A stretch of 64,000 nt of DNA from Theobroma cacao (GCF_000208745.1 NC_030856.1:416354-480353), one strand, 5' to 3'. Counted from the first letter of the stretch, positions 11,002 through 23,490 are shown. Numbers and translations are program-made. The notes: generated by a model not told the origin, from the letters alone.

Positions 11002-13397
11002 TCAACCAAAGAAGGAAATGGCCACGGCGGCATTGATTCGCAACTGGCTTGGAATCTTTGATTTCTTTGTTTTTTCTTGAGGTTAGTGTAACCCACAATT
11101 TTTCCTTTTCGATTGGGAAGACAAGAAAGGTATCTTTGCGGGACAGGCATGGAAGAATCCTTTAAGCATCCCAGTCCTGCAAGAAATCTGAACAAAGACA
11201 TCTCAAATGATCTCAGCCATACACCTAGGACATAGCCAGGAAAGATAGGCATAGTCCACTCGTAAATAGTCTGATGTTTCCTTTACACTAATTCAGTGTA
11301 CAGTAGGATACTTATTTGGGAGCCTAGGGGCTTTCAGTTTTCAATATGACATAATTGCTAGACAGACAGCTGCTTCTTTGCACCATCATTTCTAAGGCCA
11401 CTTTGACTGAACCATGGTTAGAGTTTTCGGGTGTGCCTGTAAGTTCTTTTAACAAGGGCGGCTAGCTAAACAGGAAATGACATAAACTCTGAAACCCCAT
11501 CGGGAAAATTGACATTAGAATTAAAGATTTAAACTACTATGGATAGAAAGATTAGCTTCAGTCACAACAACCTTTTTTTGGTTCTATTTCTGTGACCAAT
11601 CGCATGATGAGTCCTCATCACCAAATGCCACTACACTATAAATAAAAGATTCTAAAGTGTTTCTTGATTTGTGCCTAATCAATGACTAAATTTGGTTTCA
11701 TCGTATTATAAGACTAGATTTATAAGGTGGGGTAAAGCATAATTATTTTTTGTATATGGATGTCACTCTCGAAATATGAGTAGATTGTTATATTTGTATA
11801 GTTTTTTAATAAATATAAAATTTTTTTGAAATCAGATACTATAAAGGGTATTTATATATTTCTTGATTTAAAAAAGAAGAATTCAAATCATACTTTTTAA
11901 ACAAGATTATGCACCTATTACTTAATTGAATTCCCTTATACAATTGGCTCATATATTTGTATTGCTTACTCGGCTTGACTATACATGATTTGTTCATTTA
12001 GTAAATTTGGTTTTGGACCTACTTATCCTTTGTCTTAAGCTCGTAAGTATCTCCCAAACATATTAAAATCTTAATTCTCGACCAATATTAGATGAATCCT
12101 AAATATCTTCCGATAAAAAGTAAAACAACCCACACTCTTGAATCTTATATTATCACCTAACAATAAAGAAAATAGTATGTGAAAGTGACATTACACTAGA
12201 TAAAACACTGAGAAGGACAATTGGGTTATTGGGCTTCATAATCTTGCTAACAACTTGTTGTTCAAAGTTTGAAGGGTGGGTATACTTGGATAGTCTGGGT
12301 GACACATGGCGACTGTCGAATGCACTTGTCAGACCTATTAGTTTTAGCTTAATGACGTGTTATTGGACAAGTTGTGGCCTGGTTGAACTTTTGGCTAATC
12401 TAATTAGAGCAGATGGACAGGCCATGTGTTGCAGCTAAATTCATGTCATAGACTCATAGTCATCAAATGAATGCATTTCTTTAGATTGAGCACGCAACAA
12501 TTTTCACCTATCAAAATCATTTTCTTGGTCTGTCACTTGATTTAGTTGATTTCTTTAATGATTGAAAGGGCTGGTTGTCTAGAAATTAAGCATATCCAGA
12601 ATTCCTGAAGTAAACATATCTGATGCAATTGACCATTAATTTCATGATTGTTTTGCATAGTTTTGATTGCTTGTTAAACAGAGAAAAACCTTCTGATATA
12701 GCTTTCAGGAATGCATAACAGGATCCAGTCTGCAGTTTTGAAGTTTGAATGATGGGAATAAAGCAACCAGCAACGGGAACTGGGGCAACAGGAGATTTTT
12801 TGTATTATCAGACAGCCTGCAGTTTTCTATAGATTGTTCTTGTTATGGATAACCCTTTGCACTCAGCTTCAATGGTACTAGACTTCAGGTTGCCATAACC
12901 TAAGAACGTTTTCTGATGAGCCCACATTAACAAAACAGGATTAAATTTAGTAAAGAACGGATTGATATTTCTGCACGTTTTTGGTTGTTCACTGCTTGTT
13001 GTTTGCCATAACATCAACTACCATTCCAGATTTGCAGTTTGGAAGTAACCAGTTTGGTCGGATGTTAAGTGGGCTGGATCAGCTTAAACCCTATCTTTAG
13101 CCCAATGAAGCGATCTTGGGGTCACATTTCAAATTGTTCTGTCACTTAATTGCCTTGGAACCAAATTTGGAAGGCATAAATACTGTTTCCATCTTTCATG
13201 TGAATCCTTTCCCTGATTGTTCTAAACTACAATGATGAACAACAGCTTCTTCATCAATGGTCTCTAGGTTTTTTTCCCAATGCTATTGGCAAAGACACAG
13301 GTTCAGAAAAGAACAGTGGTAAATAAGGGGATAAGGCATTATTCTTTGGAGAGGCATTATTCTTTGGAGAGAGAACCCATACTTTTGGAAGAAAAAA
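11002..13397. other. Intergenic DNA without a supported gene
   Basis: The minus-strand ORF at 10977-11252 begins inside the right end of the transposon and has no known motif. The ORFs at 12229-12438 (non-ATG start) and 12808-13017 are likewise unrecognised. The sequence has ordinary AT-rich composition. I see no RNA gene. Confidence 0.45.
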
Positions 13398-14679
13398 ATG
13401 GTGAATTTTGTTAGCATAGTGTTTTGGACCACATATTTTCTTGTGTTTTTAGATGGATATGATTCTTTGGATCCCAATGGAAACATTCCCATCAAATGGG
13501 ACAGCCTTGCATGGGATTCTAGTACATATGATGTAAGATCAACTCTCAACTTTTTTGAAGCTTTTACTTTTCTTTTGCCAATTCTCTATCAATTAATTGA
13601 TTTTTGATTAAAAGGAGAGGGTCATCAGAGCTACTGCAGTAAAGATATTATTTGAGAGATAATGAAGTTTCAATTGATGTCTCTTAATGACATTTCAGTA
13701 CAGAAAGAGCAGATCATCTACCCCAACCTGCTGCCTCCCCATGTCTGAGTTTTATAATGAGACAATCGTTCCCTGCCCCTTACGCAACTGGAGCTGCCAA
13801 GCACAAGCAAATTGTGTAAAGTAATTAATTCTTTCAAACCTGATCGATCATGTTTGCATCAAATTTTTCATGCAAGTTTCATCTGATTGCTTGCTTTCTA
13901 TCTCACCGTAAAAACACAGGTCTGGGGCTAAACCGTCCCTCTTGCAGCAGCTACGAGATAAGCAGCAAAGACTGCCACCAGTCTTAAGGTGCTCGAGCCA
14001 CATGTGTCCCATTCAGGTGCATTGGCATGTGAATCATATCCAGAACTACTCTAACGGGAACTTGGTGGTGTTTCATCCCAGCTTAACTTGCATTTTCAGC
14101 TTCAACTACAATCCTCTCAATTACGACGGAGATATAGCAGTAAGCCAAACCACTTTCTCTCTGATTATATTTACATTTAGTCTATGCACCCCTATGTAGG
14201 AATGTGCTTAATTTCGTATCCTGATACATTCCAATCAAGAAAAAGGAAGATTCATGTGCATTATTGTGGCTTAGTTACAAGAATTGATGAATTGATTGAT
14301 GTGATTGAATGAGTAGAAATAGCCAGAGATAACAAGGTCAGGAATTTTGACTGGGTTTTTTCTTTCTTTTTTTTTTTTCAATTTTTTTCTCAGATGATAC
14401 TCGGATTTTTTGGGGGATTCAGTATTATAACGACAAGCTGCTGCAATCAGGTAAGAAATGGAATGTGCAGACTAAATTGCTACTGCAAAAAGATCCAGGA
14501 ATTTTCACCTTTAGGGAGGATGGACTTTTCCAAGAAGGATTTGTTTTAATGGAGATGAATCTGTCATGCCCCAACCAGATCAGTTCCCAATATTTCTACC
14601 CAACAATGGTCAGTCTCATACCCCATCTTGGCTTTCCATATTTTTCCTCTCATTAATACTACTTGCAATAATGTTCTGA
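13398..14679 (+). pseudogene. COBRA-like (COBL) gene, internally deleted and frame-broken
   Basis: The signal peptide plus YDSLDPNGNIPIKWD is the COBRA N-terminus (exon 13398-13532, donor GTAAGA). The next exon, 13699-13820, resumes at the family's PTCC...FYNETI.PCP block, so about 150 residues, including the carbohydrate-binding part, are missing. Exon 13920-14139 (CSSHMCPIQVHWHV, FSFNYNPLNYDGDIA) follows in phase. The next exon, from 14394 (DTRIFWGIQYYND), needs one extra base at the junction. A further 1-nt deletion near 14518 splits FTFRE from GWTFPRRI.FNGDE. After that break the frame continues through VMPQPDQFP to a hydrophobic GPI-anchor-like tail (SWLSIFFLSLILLAIMF) and a stop at 14679. 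COBL proteins orient cellulose microfibrils at the cell surface. This copy is very unlikely to make one. Confidence 0.85.
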
Positions 14680-16079
14680 AAGTATATATATAGCTGAATG
14701 GTGACCAAAAACTGCAGTCTGCAAAAATTTTTAGAATAAATTTATCTGATTTGAAATTTATCATTGAAAATCCAAGAAAAAGAAAGTTGAGACATCTGGA
14801 AGTTCGCAGTTGGAGTAAGGTATCTTTCATCATCAATTAGGCCATGATACATGTCAAAAATTTTATGGAACCTCGCTTGTGGTTTGAATTGAGTCTTTAC
14901 AAGCCGTCTTTCTGGTTCTTGTTCTTATTCTCATTGTTTTTTATTGTTCACTAAGTGGTGAACTCAACATCTGACGAGGACTATTCCATGAGATAAGTAA
15001 TGAATGGAAGGAAATAGAAAACATACTGATGATGAAATAAAAGAAATCCAGTAACATTATCAATTTGTGACCTGCAACTGCATATTGCAGATTGTCTGGA
15101 AATTAGACAGATCGAGTCAGATCATTTTAGGTCCAAGGATATTAGAATTATTTTGGAGTCAGATTGTTTTGAGTTCGAGTCATTTCAAGGTTGAGTCATC
15201 TTGAGTTCGATCATTCTATATTCCAGTTATTCGGATTTAACACTCAAGTTATTCAGGTTCGAGATTATTTGAGTTTGAGTCATTTCTAGTGAAATCAATT
15301 TAAGTCAAGTTTGGGTTCTAATAGATCAAACAAGTTTTCCGGATTCGGATTCGGATTACCAGCTGTAAGATTGTCTTATGACAAAGAAGACTCAAACTAT
15401 ACATCATGTTTGAAAGCTGTAGTTACACAAAGAAACAGTTAATGATAGCATCTCTATAAGGTGAACGTTTCTATCAGGAGTGTCCCCACACTATTAGATG
15501 CTTGGCTTGCTAAACCTTGTCTGCATCCTGGATGGCTTAATGGACTAGGTTAATGCCAAAGTCTTCTTTAAGTCTTCGTTCGTTGCTGAGAAAAAAAAAG
15601 AAAAAGTCTTCGTTCGTTAATTTTGTTTTGTTTGTTTGTGTTTCTGATTTACAGATCATCAAAAGATTTATCTATCTTATTTCATTCAAATTAAGTTCAT
15701 GAGATGGTTTGTTCGATTCATTGACTTAGGATGTGAGGGCTACATGGCAACTGAGGGAAGTTCAATTTGTTATGTTTGAATGACTTACATTGCTTAATGG
15801 AGCAAAAAATGTCAAAATCCATAGAGTTTCTGGCAATGAGAACTGTTTGTAATATCAGATACCGAAAAGAAATCAGTCATGCATACATGTCTCCCATTCA
15901 ACGTATTGAGAGATGAATTCTGTAAATGTCAATTGAATTTCCGTTTAAACTAGTTAATCAGCATCAGTACTGCTGAGGCTGATGATTCCTGTTCCTTGGA
16001 GATAATGGGATGACGATGGAGTATCATTCATGACCATAAATTGAATCTTCTTCCTTTAAACTTATACAAATATAGCAGA
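14680..16079. other. Intergenic DNA with degenerate short repeats
   Basis: At 15100-15360 a loose tandem array of the motif TTTNGAGTT(C/T)GAGTCATT is seen, with units of varying spacing. The rest is AT-rich with no supported ORF. Near 15565 and 15607 the phrase AGTCTTCGTTCGTT occurs twice. Confidence 0.4.
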
Positions 16080-16289
16080 AACCAAAAAAAAAAATAGAAG
16101 AAAAAATCATAGATGGACATGCTAAACATGAAGTTTTCAAGGTTGCATTGATATGACAGAATTCTAATCAGTTGTAGAAAGTCTTCAGGAATGGATCACA
16201 TCATCAACAACGCTCAATTCATGATGCCCTTTACACAGCCTAGGCAAAATCATAAGAGGCAAATATAAGTCTGAGATACTAGAATTCTA

Positions 16290-16757
16290 TCACAAGATGG
16301 AACAAGTTGGTTGGCATGGATCATAAGCCACTTCAGATATTATATATATTGGATAGTGATCATAATAACTTGGAATTTTTTCATCTTGTTTCTCATCTTT
16401 TTTCTCCTCTTTCTTTTCCTTTTTCTTCTCTTTGACGCTCAGTATGGTAGCAGTCCGAAGCTTCTTTCTAAGACAGCGAGCCAACTTAACTGAATCAACT
16501 TCATCTCCAATCACCACCAGTTCATCTTTTTCTTTCCCTTGTATTGCTACCTCATTGACACCTGCTCGTGGTAAACTCACGGTTAACGAACTAGTTGTGT
16601 TAAATAAATCAAAGCTACGAACATGGTTTTCGATATAAAAAGAAAAGTTGGAAGAATTTGATGCCCAACCATGAGTCGTAGCAGCTATCTTCAAAGCCGT
16701 GGTTCGACATTTCTCACAGTGAATATGCACCTTGATCACTATCTTTTGCTGCATCAT
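16290..16757 (-). CDS. HIPP: HMA domain protein A, CaaX CSIL (HIPP family)
   Basis: Heavy-metal-associated isoprenylated plant protein. Exon 2 is 16670-16748 and encodes QKIVIKVHIHCEKC, with the CxxC metal site. Exon 3 is 16290-16561 (VNEVAIQGKEKDELVVIG, KLARCLRKKLRTATI), followed by a Lys/Glu-rich linker and the C-terminal CaaX box CSIL. In the paralogues a 6-nt exon (ATG + 1 codon) precedes exon 2. Here its donor reads CT instead of GT (ATGAAG at 16872-16877), so translation more likely starts at the in-frame ATG ATG CAG just before exon 2 (16757), giving 119 aa. Uninterrupted reading would include intron 16562-16669. The terminal Leu favours geranylgeranylation. The metal-site Met is replaced by Ile. 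Confidence 0.8.
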   Translation of the reverse strand: MMQQKIVIKVHIHCEKCRTTALKIAATTHGWASNSSNFSFYIENHVRSFDLFNTTSSLTVSLPRAGVNEVAIQGKEKDELVVIGDEVDSVKLARCLRKKLRTATILSVKEKKKEKKEEKKDEKQDEKIPSYYDHYPIYIISEVAYDPCQPTCSIL

Positions 16758-16877
16758 TAATAACAAAGAAAGCATATCAATTCTAGCAATCTTGTATGTT
16801 ATCTTCAGCTAGAATAAACACTGAGAGTAAAAAAAAGGATTGTGTTAAAGATCTCGGGGAAAGATGCTTAGCTTCAT

Positions 16878-18390
16878 ATCTGATTATCAGTATCTAAGAA
16901 ACTAAAGCAGCTTAGAATGAAATAAAAGAGGGCAATGTATCTACTTCTAGTAGGGAGGAAAATTCTTATGCTTGACCTGGTTTGGACCAAGTCTTCTCGT
17001 GTCTACATTCAGCTACTGGACTCGTATGACAATTCAAATCACTCAGTCATCTCTAATCCTGTAATTGAAACTCTAAATTCTTACCTTAGCTTAGATATCA
17101 GTTGTTTTGTCTATGAAGAAGACTTAAACTCAAACATTTCAATTACAAAGATTGGATTGTTTTGGCAAGTTGATGCCATAACTTCGTCTGTTTCCCTAAT
17201 TAATCAGTTTCAATGGAAAATTACACCAGATCATTTTCACAATAGTTGATCTTTTCGTGCGTATTGGAAGGGGCGTCTTACTTCAGCATGAAGTCACTTT
17301 CACTTTTCAATGATTTTGTCCCTCCCTATCCTATATATGAAGTTCAAGGTAAATGAGATATCATATAATTACTTGGTAGATGAACGATCTGGTTTCAGAT
17401 ATAAATCATGAGGCCTGCATGAATTTGAAGCTGCAAGGAGCACATCAAACTCTACAGCACCCGAACTGCTTGCAGCACCAGACAAAGTCTAGAGTCTAGA
17501 TGATACTATGTGTTCATTTACCATTTCATCCGAACTAATGTGACAAAACATTCCTTGTTAGAATGACAAAAACCAGAAGTTCCTTTCAACCCATTTTTTC
17601 TATTAAAAAAGAACTGCTAAATATATACATTGGAAAACTCAAAACTTTATTTGCAAGATGTAATTAGCACTCATCTGTTTGCTTAACAGAGGTACTTATC
17701 AACAATTATGTTCACAGGAATGGTTACAGTTGTTAATGTTAGAACAATTTTCTTCACTGAAAAGAAAAGTATAATCAGATGGAAATTTGTCTGAACAATT
17801 ACAATCAAAAGTACTGACTGAATGGTGAAGGCTATTTTCATGGTAAGGTCCCATGGTATGAATTTGACCATTTCTTTTTCTAGCACTGCTTCGTGCTGTC
17901 AGGGGCAAGACCATACTAAAGTACATTTGTTTTTTTCCTCCTTTCTTTGAAGTCGATTAGAATTTGCTGTTCAAAGAATATTTCTTAAAATATTTCAATT
18001 TCCATTCAAATACAAAGTATATCGACGAAATTTATCACTTACATTAACAGGATATTTCTTGAAATATATTTTAATTTCTACAAGTTTTCACCGTATACTA
18101 AGGGAGAAGATACTTTATTAAGATAAACTGGAAAATTGGTTGTTAAACCCTTCGAAATTTCCAAGTTTGTGAGGCTAATGCTGTCATCAGCAATATTTTA
18201 AGTTAAGCAGAGAGTTGGAACTTGGGAAGAGCCACAACATTTCTTTTTATCTGCTGTATGACAGTAATTAAAGGGTTACAAGGAAAATTGAACCTTGGGT
18301 TCACACAGAGGAAGCTGTGAATCAATATATATGGCTTGTTGACCACATAGACATATAGTAAGCAGGATTGAGAAGGTAAGGCAAACCTGT
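16878..18390. other. Spacer between HMA gene A and DUF2431 gene 1
   Basis: Most of this spacer is repeated in the second copy of the duplication (around 20330-20960 and 23500-24200). ORFs at 16935-17249 and 17683-17926 are not conserved between the copies. The cysteines in one frame at 17700-17820 are lost in the other copy, which argues against coding. Confidence 0.5.
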
Positions 18391-19270
18391 TTACTCTGTG
18401 CTGATTCGCATTCCTGAAAACTGATCTGCAAGACCAGAAGGTTTCCGAAACTTGAAAGTACTGCATTGTCCAACAGAAAAGCTGTAATCACATCTATCTC
18501 CGTCTCCCCTCTTGTTTCCATATCCTGGATAATCCCATAGCCAAAATGATTCTTCCCTGAACAATCCTAACCCAACTTCTTTTGCAAGCTTCTCAACTTT
18601 CCACTCACCGAATGGATGAGCAGTTTTGTGAGTAATGTGAACTTCTCCTCTATCTGTCAGCATGTCACTTGCATTCCTCAGGAAGCCCTGAACCAGATTT
18701 TGGTGCAGCCTAAAAATACTTTCTGTTAGTCATCAGAATTTGGTAATTTTCGTAAGGATTGATAGGCTAATTAAGCTTACTTAATTTGGAAAATATCTTG
18801 TTCTCGATACAGGAAACCGGCATGAGGAAAGTTGAAGACTATCTGGTCGAATAATTTTGATTTCAGGAGAGCATGTCGGCTCATGGTGTTGGCATCTACT
18901 CCATGAATAATTGTGCATCCAAGCTCCTTTAGTTCTTCCAAGTTTGTCATTGCTCCTGAGTACTTTCGCTTCAACATCTCTACAATTCAAACAAAACAGT
19001 GAAAAATTTGATTCTACCATTGTCAGATACAATCAGATAATCAACAAGAAACTTAATAAATGTTCAAATAAATAAAGCAATATCTGTGATAACAAGATGT
19101 ACACCTTTTGAATCTAGAGAAGTAGCCACCATGTTGGCAGCAGAGCCAAACGATCTGGCTAAGCATGCAGCAAAGGAGAAATCACCCTCACCCACCAGCA
19201 GAATCTCATGCCTGCTACTGTAATGCTTTATCCATTTTTCTTCTTTATCATCTAAATTAGCCATTTCCAT
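18391..19270 (-). CDS. DUF2431 (BMT5-like, Rossmann-type) protein 1 (227 aa, 3 exons)
   Basis: Exons 19105-19270, 18781-18979 and 18391-18709 join in phase (684 nt). The ATG at 19270 has an in-frame TAG five codons upstream. Family signatures are LLVGEGDFSFAACLA near residue 25, then NMVATSLDS, HGVDA, FNFPHAGF and, near the end, WDYPGYGNKRGDG. This is the plant family of At4g26485-like proteins, related to yeast 25S rRNA (uridine-N3) methyltransferase BMT5. The GEGDFS segment is the expected SAM-binding loop. The cellular substrate in plants is unknown to me. HMA gene A lies 1.5 kb downstream on the same strand. From memory, Arabidopsis HIPP41 (At1g55790) carries both domain types in one protein, so the linkage here may reflect an old association. 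Confidence 0.88.
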
Positions 19271-19580
19271 TTCATCCTTTTTCTACATGCAAATTTTCTA
19301 TAATTTCCAACTCATCTGTTTCTGCATATATATATATATAAGAATCATAGCCCTCTTCATTATCCCCTCATTGAATAAATGCATGCAAACCAACCTCTTT
19401 GTTTTGCGAGATTCTTGTTTCCAATTAAACTTTTCATTATCTAACATATTGGTGGTAAGTTATTTGTATTTTGACCTTATGTTTTTTCAGCTGCATATGA
19501 ACATGTCAGATTCAAGGTTAATTTCTTTATCCATAGTTAATTAATATAGAATTAATTGCAAAAAATACAGCAAAAACTAA
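19271..19580. other. Leader and upstream region of DUF2431 gene 1
   Basis: AT-rich promoter-like DNA with a TATATATATATA run at 19327-19340. It ends at the junction between the two duplicated blocks. The plus-strand ORF at 19287-19544 is composition-driven and is not conserved in copy 2. Confidence 0.4.
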
Positions 19581-19795
19581 ACAAAAACAAAACATGAAAA
19601 AGAAATAATAGATGTACATGCTAAACATGAAGTTTTCAAGGTTGCATTGATATATATAACTAAATTCTAATCAGCTGCAGAAGTCTCTGAAAATCATATC
19701 AGTAACAACACTGAATTCACGATGCCCTTTGCACACCCTAGGCAATATCATAAGATGCAATATAAGTCTGAGATACTAAAATTTGATAATGTCTA

Positions 19796-20334
19796 TCACA
19801 TGATGGAACAAGTTGGTTGGTATGGATCGCGAGCCACTTCAGATACTAAGTACTGTGGATAGTGGGCATAATAACTTGGAAAATATTCATATTTTTTCTC
19901 ATCTTTCTTCTCCTCTTTCTTCTCTTCGACGCTCACTATGGTAGCATTCCGAAGCTTCTTTCTAAGACTACAAGCCAACTTAACCGAATCAACTTCATTT
20001 CCAATCACCGTCAGTTCATCTCTTGCTTTCCCTTTTATTGCTACCTCATTGACACCTGCTCATGGTAAACTCACAGTTAGCGAAACATGGTTTTCGATAT
20101 AAAAAGAAAAGTTGGAGAAGAATTCGATGCCCAACCATGTGTCGTAGCAGCTATCTTCAAAGCCTTCGTTCGACATTTCTCACAGTGAATATTCACCTTG
20201 ATCACTATCTTTTGCTGCATCATTAATCACATATAAAGCATATCAATAATTCTAACAATCTTATACGTTATCTTCAGCTAGAATAAACTCTGAGAAATGT
20301 GTTAAAGATTTAGGAGAAAGAAGCTCACCGTCAT
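19796..20334 (-). CDS. HIPP: HMA domain protein B, CaaX CSIM (HIPP family, 114 aa)
   Basis: Exons 20329-20334 (ATG ACG), 20136-20214 and 19796-20055 join in phase (345 nt). The product begins MTQKIVIKVNIHCEKC and has the HMA CxxC site. A KLACSLRKKL helix, a charged linker (EEKKEEKKDEKK) and the CaaX box CSIM at the C-terminus follow. A terminal Met favours farnesylation. The sequence ATGATGCAG immediately before exon 2 is in frame, so retention of intron 1 would still give a protein (MMQQKIV). It is the tandem duplicate of gene A, and here the first-exon donor (GTGAGC) is intact. HMA proteins of this type bind metals or act at membranes; several are targets of pathogen effectors. Confidence 0.85.
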
Positions 20335-20971
20335 ATCTGATTATCAGTATCTAAGATACTAAAGCAGCTTAGAATGAAAAGAAAGATTCTTAATTCCCCA
20401 ATTTATGGGAAACTTGCGAGGAATATTCTTATGCTTGACTTGGTTTAAACCAAGTTTTCTTCTCTTGTCTACATGCAATTACTGAACTTGTTTGACAATT
20501 CAAATCATTTAGTCATCTGTAACCCAGTGATTGAAACTCTAGCTTATTTATCAGTTGTTTTGTGCATGAAGAAGACCTTGACTCAAACAATTCAGTTACA
20601 AAGATTGGATTATAATGACAAGTTGATGCCATAACTTCCATCTGTTTACCTCATTAATTTGTTTCGATGGAAAATTATACCAGATCACTTTCACAATTGT
20701 TTTACTTTTCTTGCGTATTAGAGGGACATCGTACTTCAGCAGGAAGTCACTTTCACTTTGGAATGATTTTTTTCCCCTATCCTATGTATGAAATTCAAAG
20801 TAAATCGATGAGAGCTACTCGGTAGATGAAGGATCTGTGGTTTCACATATGAATCATGAGGCCTGCAAGATTTTGAAGCTTCAAGGAGCAAGACAGCACC
20901 AGGCAAATTCTAGTGTCTAGATGAAGCTATGTGTTCATTTACCATTTCATGTGAACAAATGTGACAGATAC

Positions 20972-23490
20972 TGTCACGCCCCAGACCCGAGACATGACAA
21001 ATGCCGCATACTTGTAAGGTATAATCCTACAAACATGTAAGGCTCTAAAATATATATCTTAAACCATTACTAAAAGAGACTGATATACTTGAAAAATTTA
21101 GTGATTTATAAACTATATCTGTTGATAGAATTTTCAAATATCATAATTCGACAATATTTAAAATTAAATCTCCAAAACCATAAAGCTACTAAGTCAAGAT
21201 AAAAGTCTAAATACTAATTATGATAGTTCGATGTTCATAATATTTAAATAAATTCTAGATAATTTAAGTGCTACTAAATTAAACATCACTCCCCAAAATT
21301 TTCGCGTGGTTGACCAAATCACAACCCGAAAAAAATTTGAAGGTAGGGGTGAGTCCAACTACTCAGCAAATAACTAACATCCCTTCAGCCGGATTAAGCA
21401 TGCTTAAAACATTTAGGGCAAAATATCATTTACAAATGCCAAGATAAAATATTGGGTAATCTTATTTGGAATCACATACTTCAAATTTTGCGCATTCAAA
21501 TAACAGAACAAATATATTCACAATATTTAACTTTTAATGGTCCCCTGTAACATGCTACGACCACACTTAACCCATGTGGCATAGGTCAGAAATAGAACCA
21601 CAATTAACCCCAGTGGCATGGGTCAGAAGAAGCAACCATTGGTTGCACTGAACAGATATCACAGATACCACTATTCTGTAACTGGTGGTACGGTTGGGAG
21701 ATCGATCTCTAATCACAGAATACATGTCGACATGGCCAACATTTAACCCCCATTGGCAGGGTCAGAGCATAGCCATACTAGGAGACAAAACAGAAATATA
21801 TATATTTTTAGATTACCCAAATTCACAAAACAGTAATATTCAGTTTCACAAAACACATATCGTGCATATCAAAAGCATATTTATTTCAATTTAAGTATTT
21901 ACATATGTAATCACAAAGATAATCATATATGTATATGTTAGACAAAAATCATATTCATATTTCAAAATTAAAAAAATCATATTTTGTAAAAATTTACATT
22001 CTAAAATCCAATATACGAAAATCATATATATATATTTTGCATGCTCAACCCAATTTTAATAAATCATAGGAAAAATATTATATCTCGTGTACAAATTCAG
22101 ATTGAGGCTAATTTTTAAGGTGTAAAAACACCGAAGGAATATCAGTCACTTACTTGATCTCGTTAATTTTACTTTCAAGTAGCAAATCCGAAAATTCTCT
22201 TAGTAGCCTAGTATTTCGAGAAACACAAAAATCAGAACTAAATTTGCAAACAGATCCTACAATGTGACTTTTCGTTGACCATCCTAAGCACTTAGGGTGT
22301 GTAAGGACTCCTATTACAATTTATGAACTTTTTTTTTTTGTTAATAAGGTAATATATTATTATTATTTACATTTTTGAATTAAACAAAATTTCCAATAAG
22401 GTTGAGAATTAAACTTAAATCATAAAATCAGTAAGGATTTTAATTTCAGATAGAGAAATAATACTAATTTCACTTGTAAAAATCATATTTGTAATTAATT
22501 TTATAAATTTTGATATTTTAATAAAATCTATAATTTAAGAAATAAATTTATAAAATATAAAGATACATACTTCTTGACATAAAAATACAGTAGAAATCAC
22601 ATATCCAATATTTATGAAATTTATAATAGAATTTATCACATAATAATTAAAATCAAATTTTAAAACAAATTTAAAAAAAAAAGAAATTTTCTGTTTTCTG
22701 GAATTTCCAGAATCTGAATGGCCGTTTGGCTTACTTCAAGCTCTCATAACTTTTAACCCGAATTATTTCCAGTGATGAAATCAACACCAATTTGAAGTAT
22801 TCATATCATACTACAAGACCAAAATTTGTTTCGATTAAAAAGACCACAAGATTACTAAGTTTCGAAAGTCAAAATTCAAGAAATCATCACAGAAATACCC
22901 AGATTTCTGGGTTTCCAGTATCAATGAGCCTACTTTGAGGCTTTAATTCTCTTAACAAAAGAAGCCTCTAACCAAGACATTGACGCCAATTTAAACATCT
23001 AATTTCATACTTCAAAAGCCCTCAAAGAAACGACCAAAAACGTCACCGGAATATGGAGTTCCGGTGACCCAAAATCCGGGCTGTCAAAACTGTTGAAAAA
23101 TAGATTTCTAATTAACTTTAAAAATTCATATCTTCCTAACCACAAAGCCAAACAAGATACTACAAAAACCATTGGAAAGATCTNTAACGTAAGTTGTTGT
23201 CTGTTTTTTTAAAACTTATAAACTACCTAACTCCACTAATTTAAATGGGATAAATAAACTGACCCTTAATCCCACTAACTTAAACGTGATAATAAAACTG
23301 ACTTTAATTAAACTTCTTTATTTACTTAAAGACCCCTTTTTCTATTTTCTAATTATTAAGACACCCAAGGTCATAATTATAAATAAATAAAATACTAAAA
23401 TAATATCTACTTATTATTTTTATAAAACTATAACTTAATAATTTTAATTTAATTTTTTTTTATAATAAATACTTTGTGAGGGGTATTACA
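20972..23490. mobile_element. LTR-like insertion, probable solo LTR (2519 bp)
   Basis: The insertion is revealed by comparison with the empty site in duplicated copy 1 (around 17540). It starts TGTCACGCCCCAGACCCG and ends GAGGGGTATTACA. The termini form an imperfect inverted repeat (TGTCACGCCCC versus TGTAATACCCC, 8 of 11). Flanks GATAC and TATAC are a plausible 5-bp target duplication with one change. There is no ORF of note and no polymerase domain, so a solo LTR of a Gypsy-type element is the best reading. An ambiguous base lies at 23184. Confidence 0.7.

Larger units (their letters stand above)
16080..19565. repeat. Segmental duplication, copy 1 (HMA gene A + DUF2431 gene 1)
   Basis: This roughly 3.5-kb unit is repeated in tandem at about 19580-24560. 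The start (CATGCTAAACATGAAGTTTT at 16120 and 19618), the HMA gene, the spacer (GTACTTATCAACAATTA at 17692 and 23596), the DUF2431 first exon and the tail (CCATAGTTAATTAAT at 19530 and 24531) recur in the same order. Copy 1 keeps the complete DUF2431 gene. Confidence 0.85.

Noticed and set aside
13283..13549. Minus-strand ORF across the COBRA-like first exon
   Set aside because: The plus strand carries a signal peptide and the YDSLDPNGN motif; the opposite frame is a shadow.
17683..17926. Minus-strand frame with a cysteine-rich C-terminus, looking like a secreted peptide
   Set aside because: The duplicated copy near 23590-23760 does not keep the cysteines or the frame, so it behaves as non-coding DNA.
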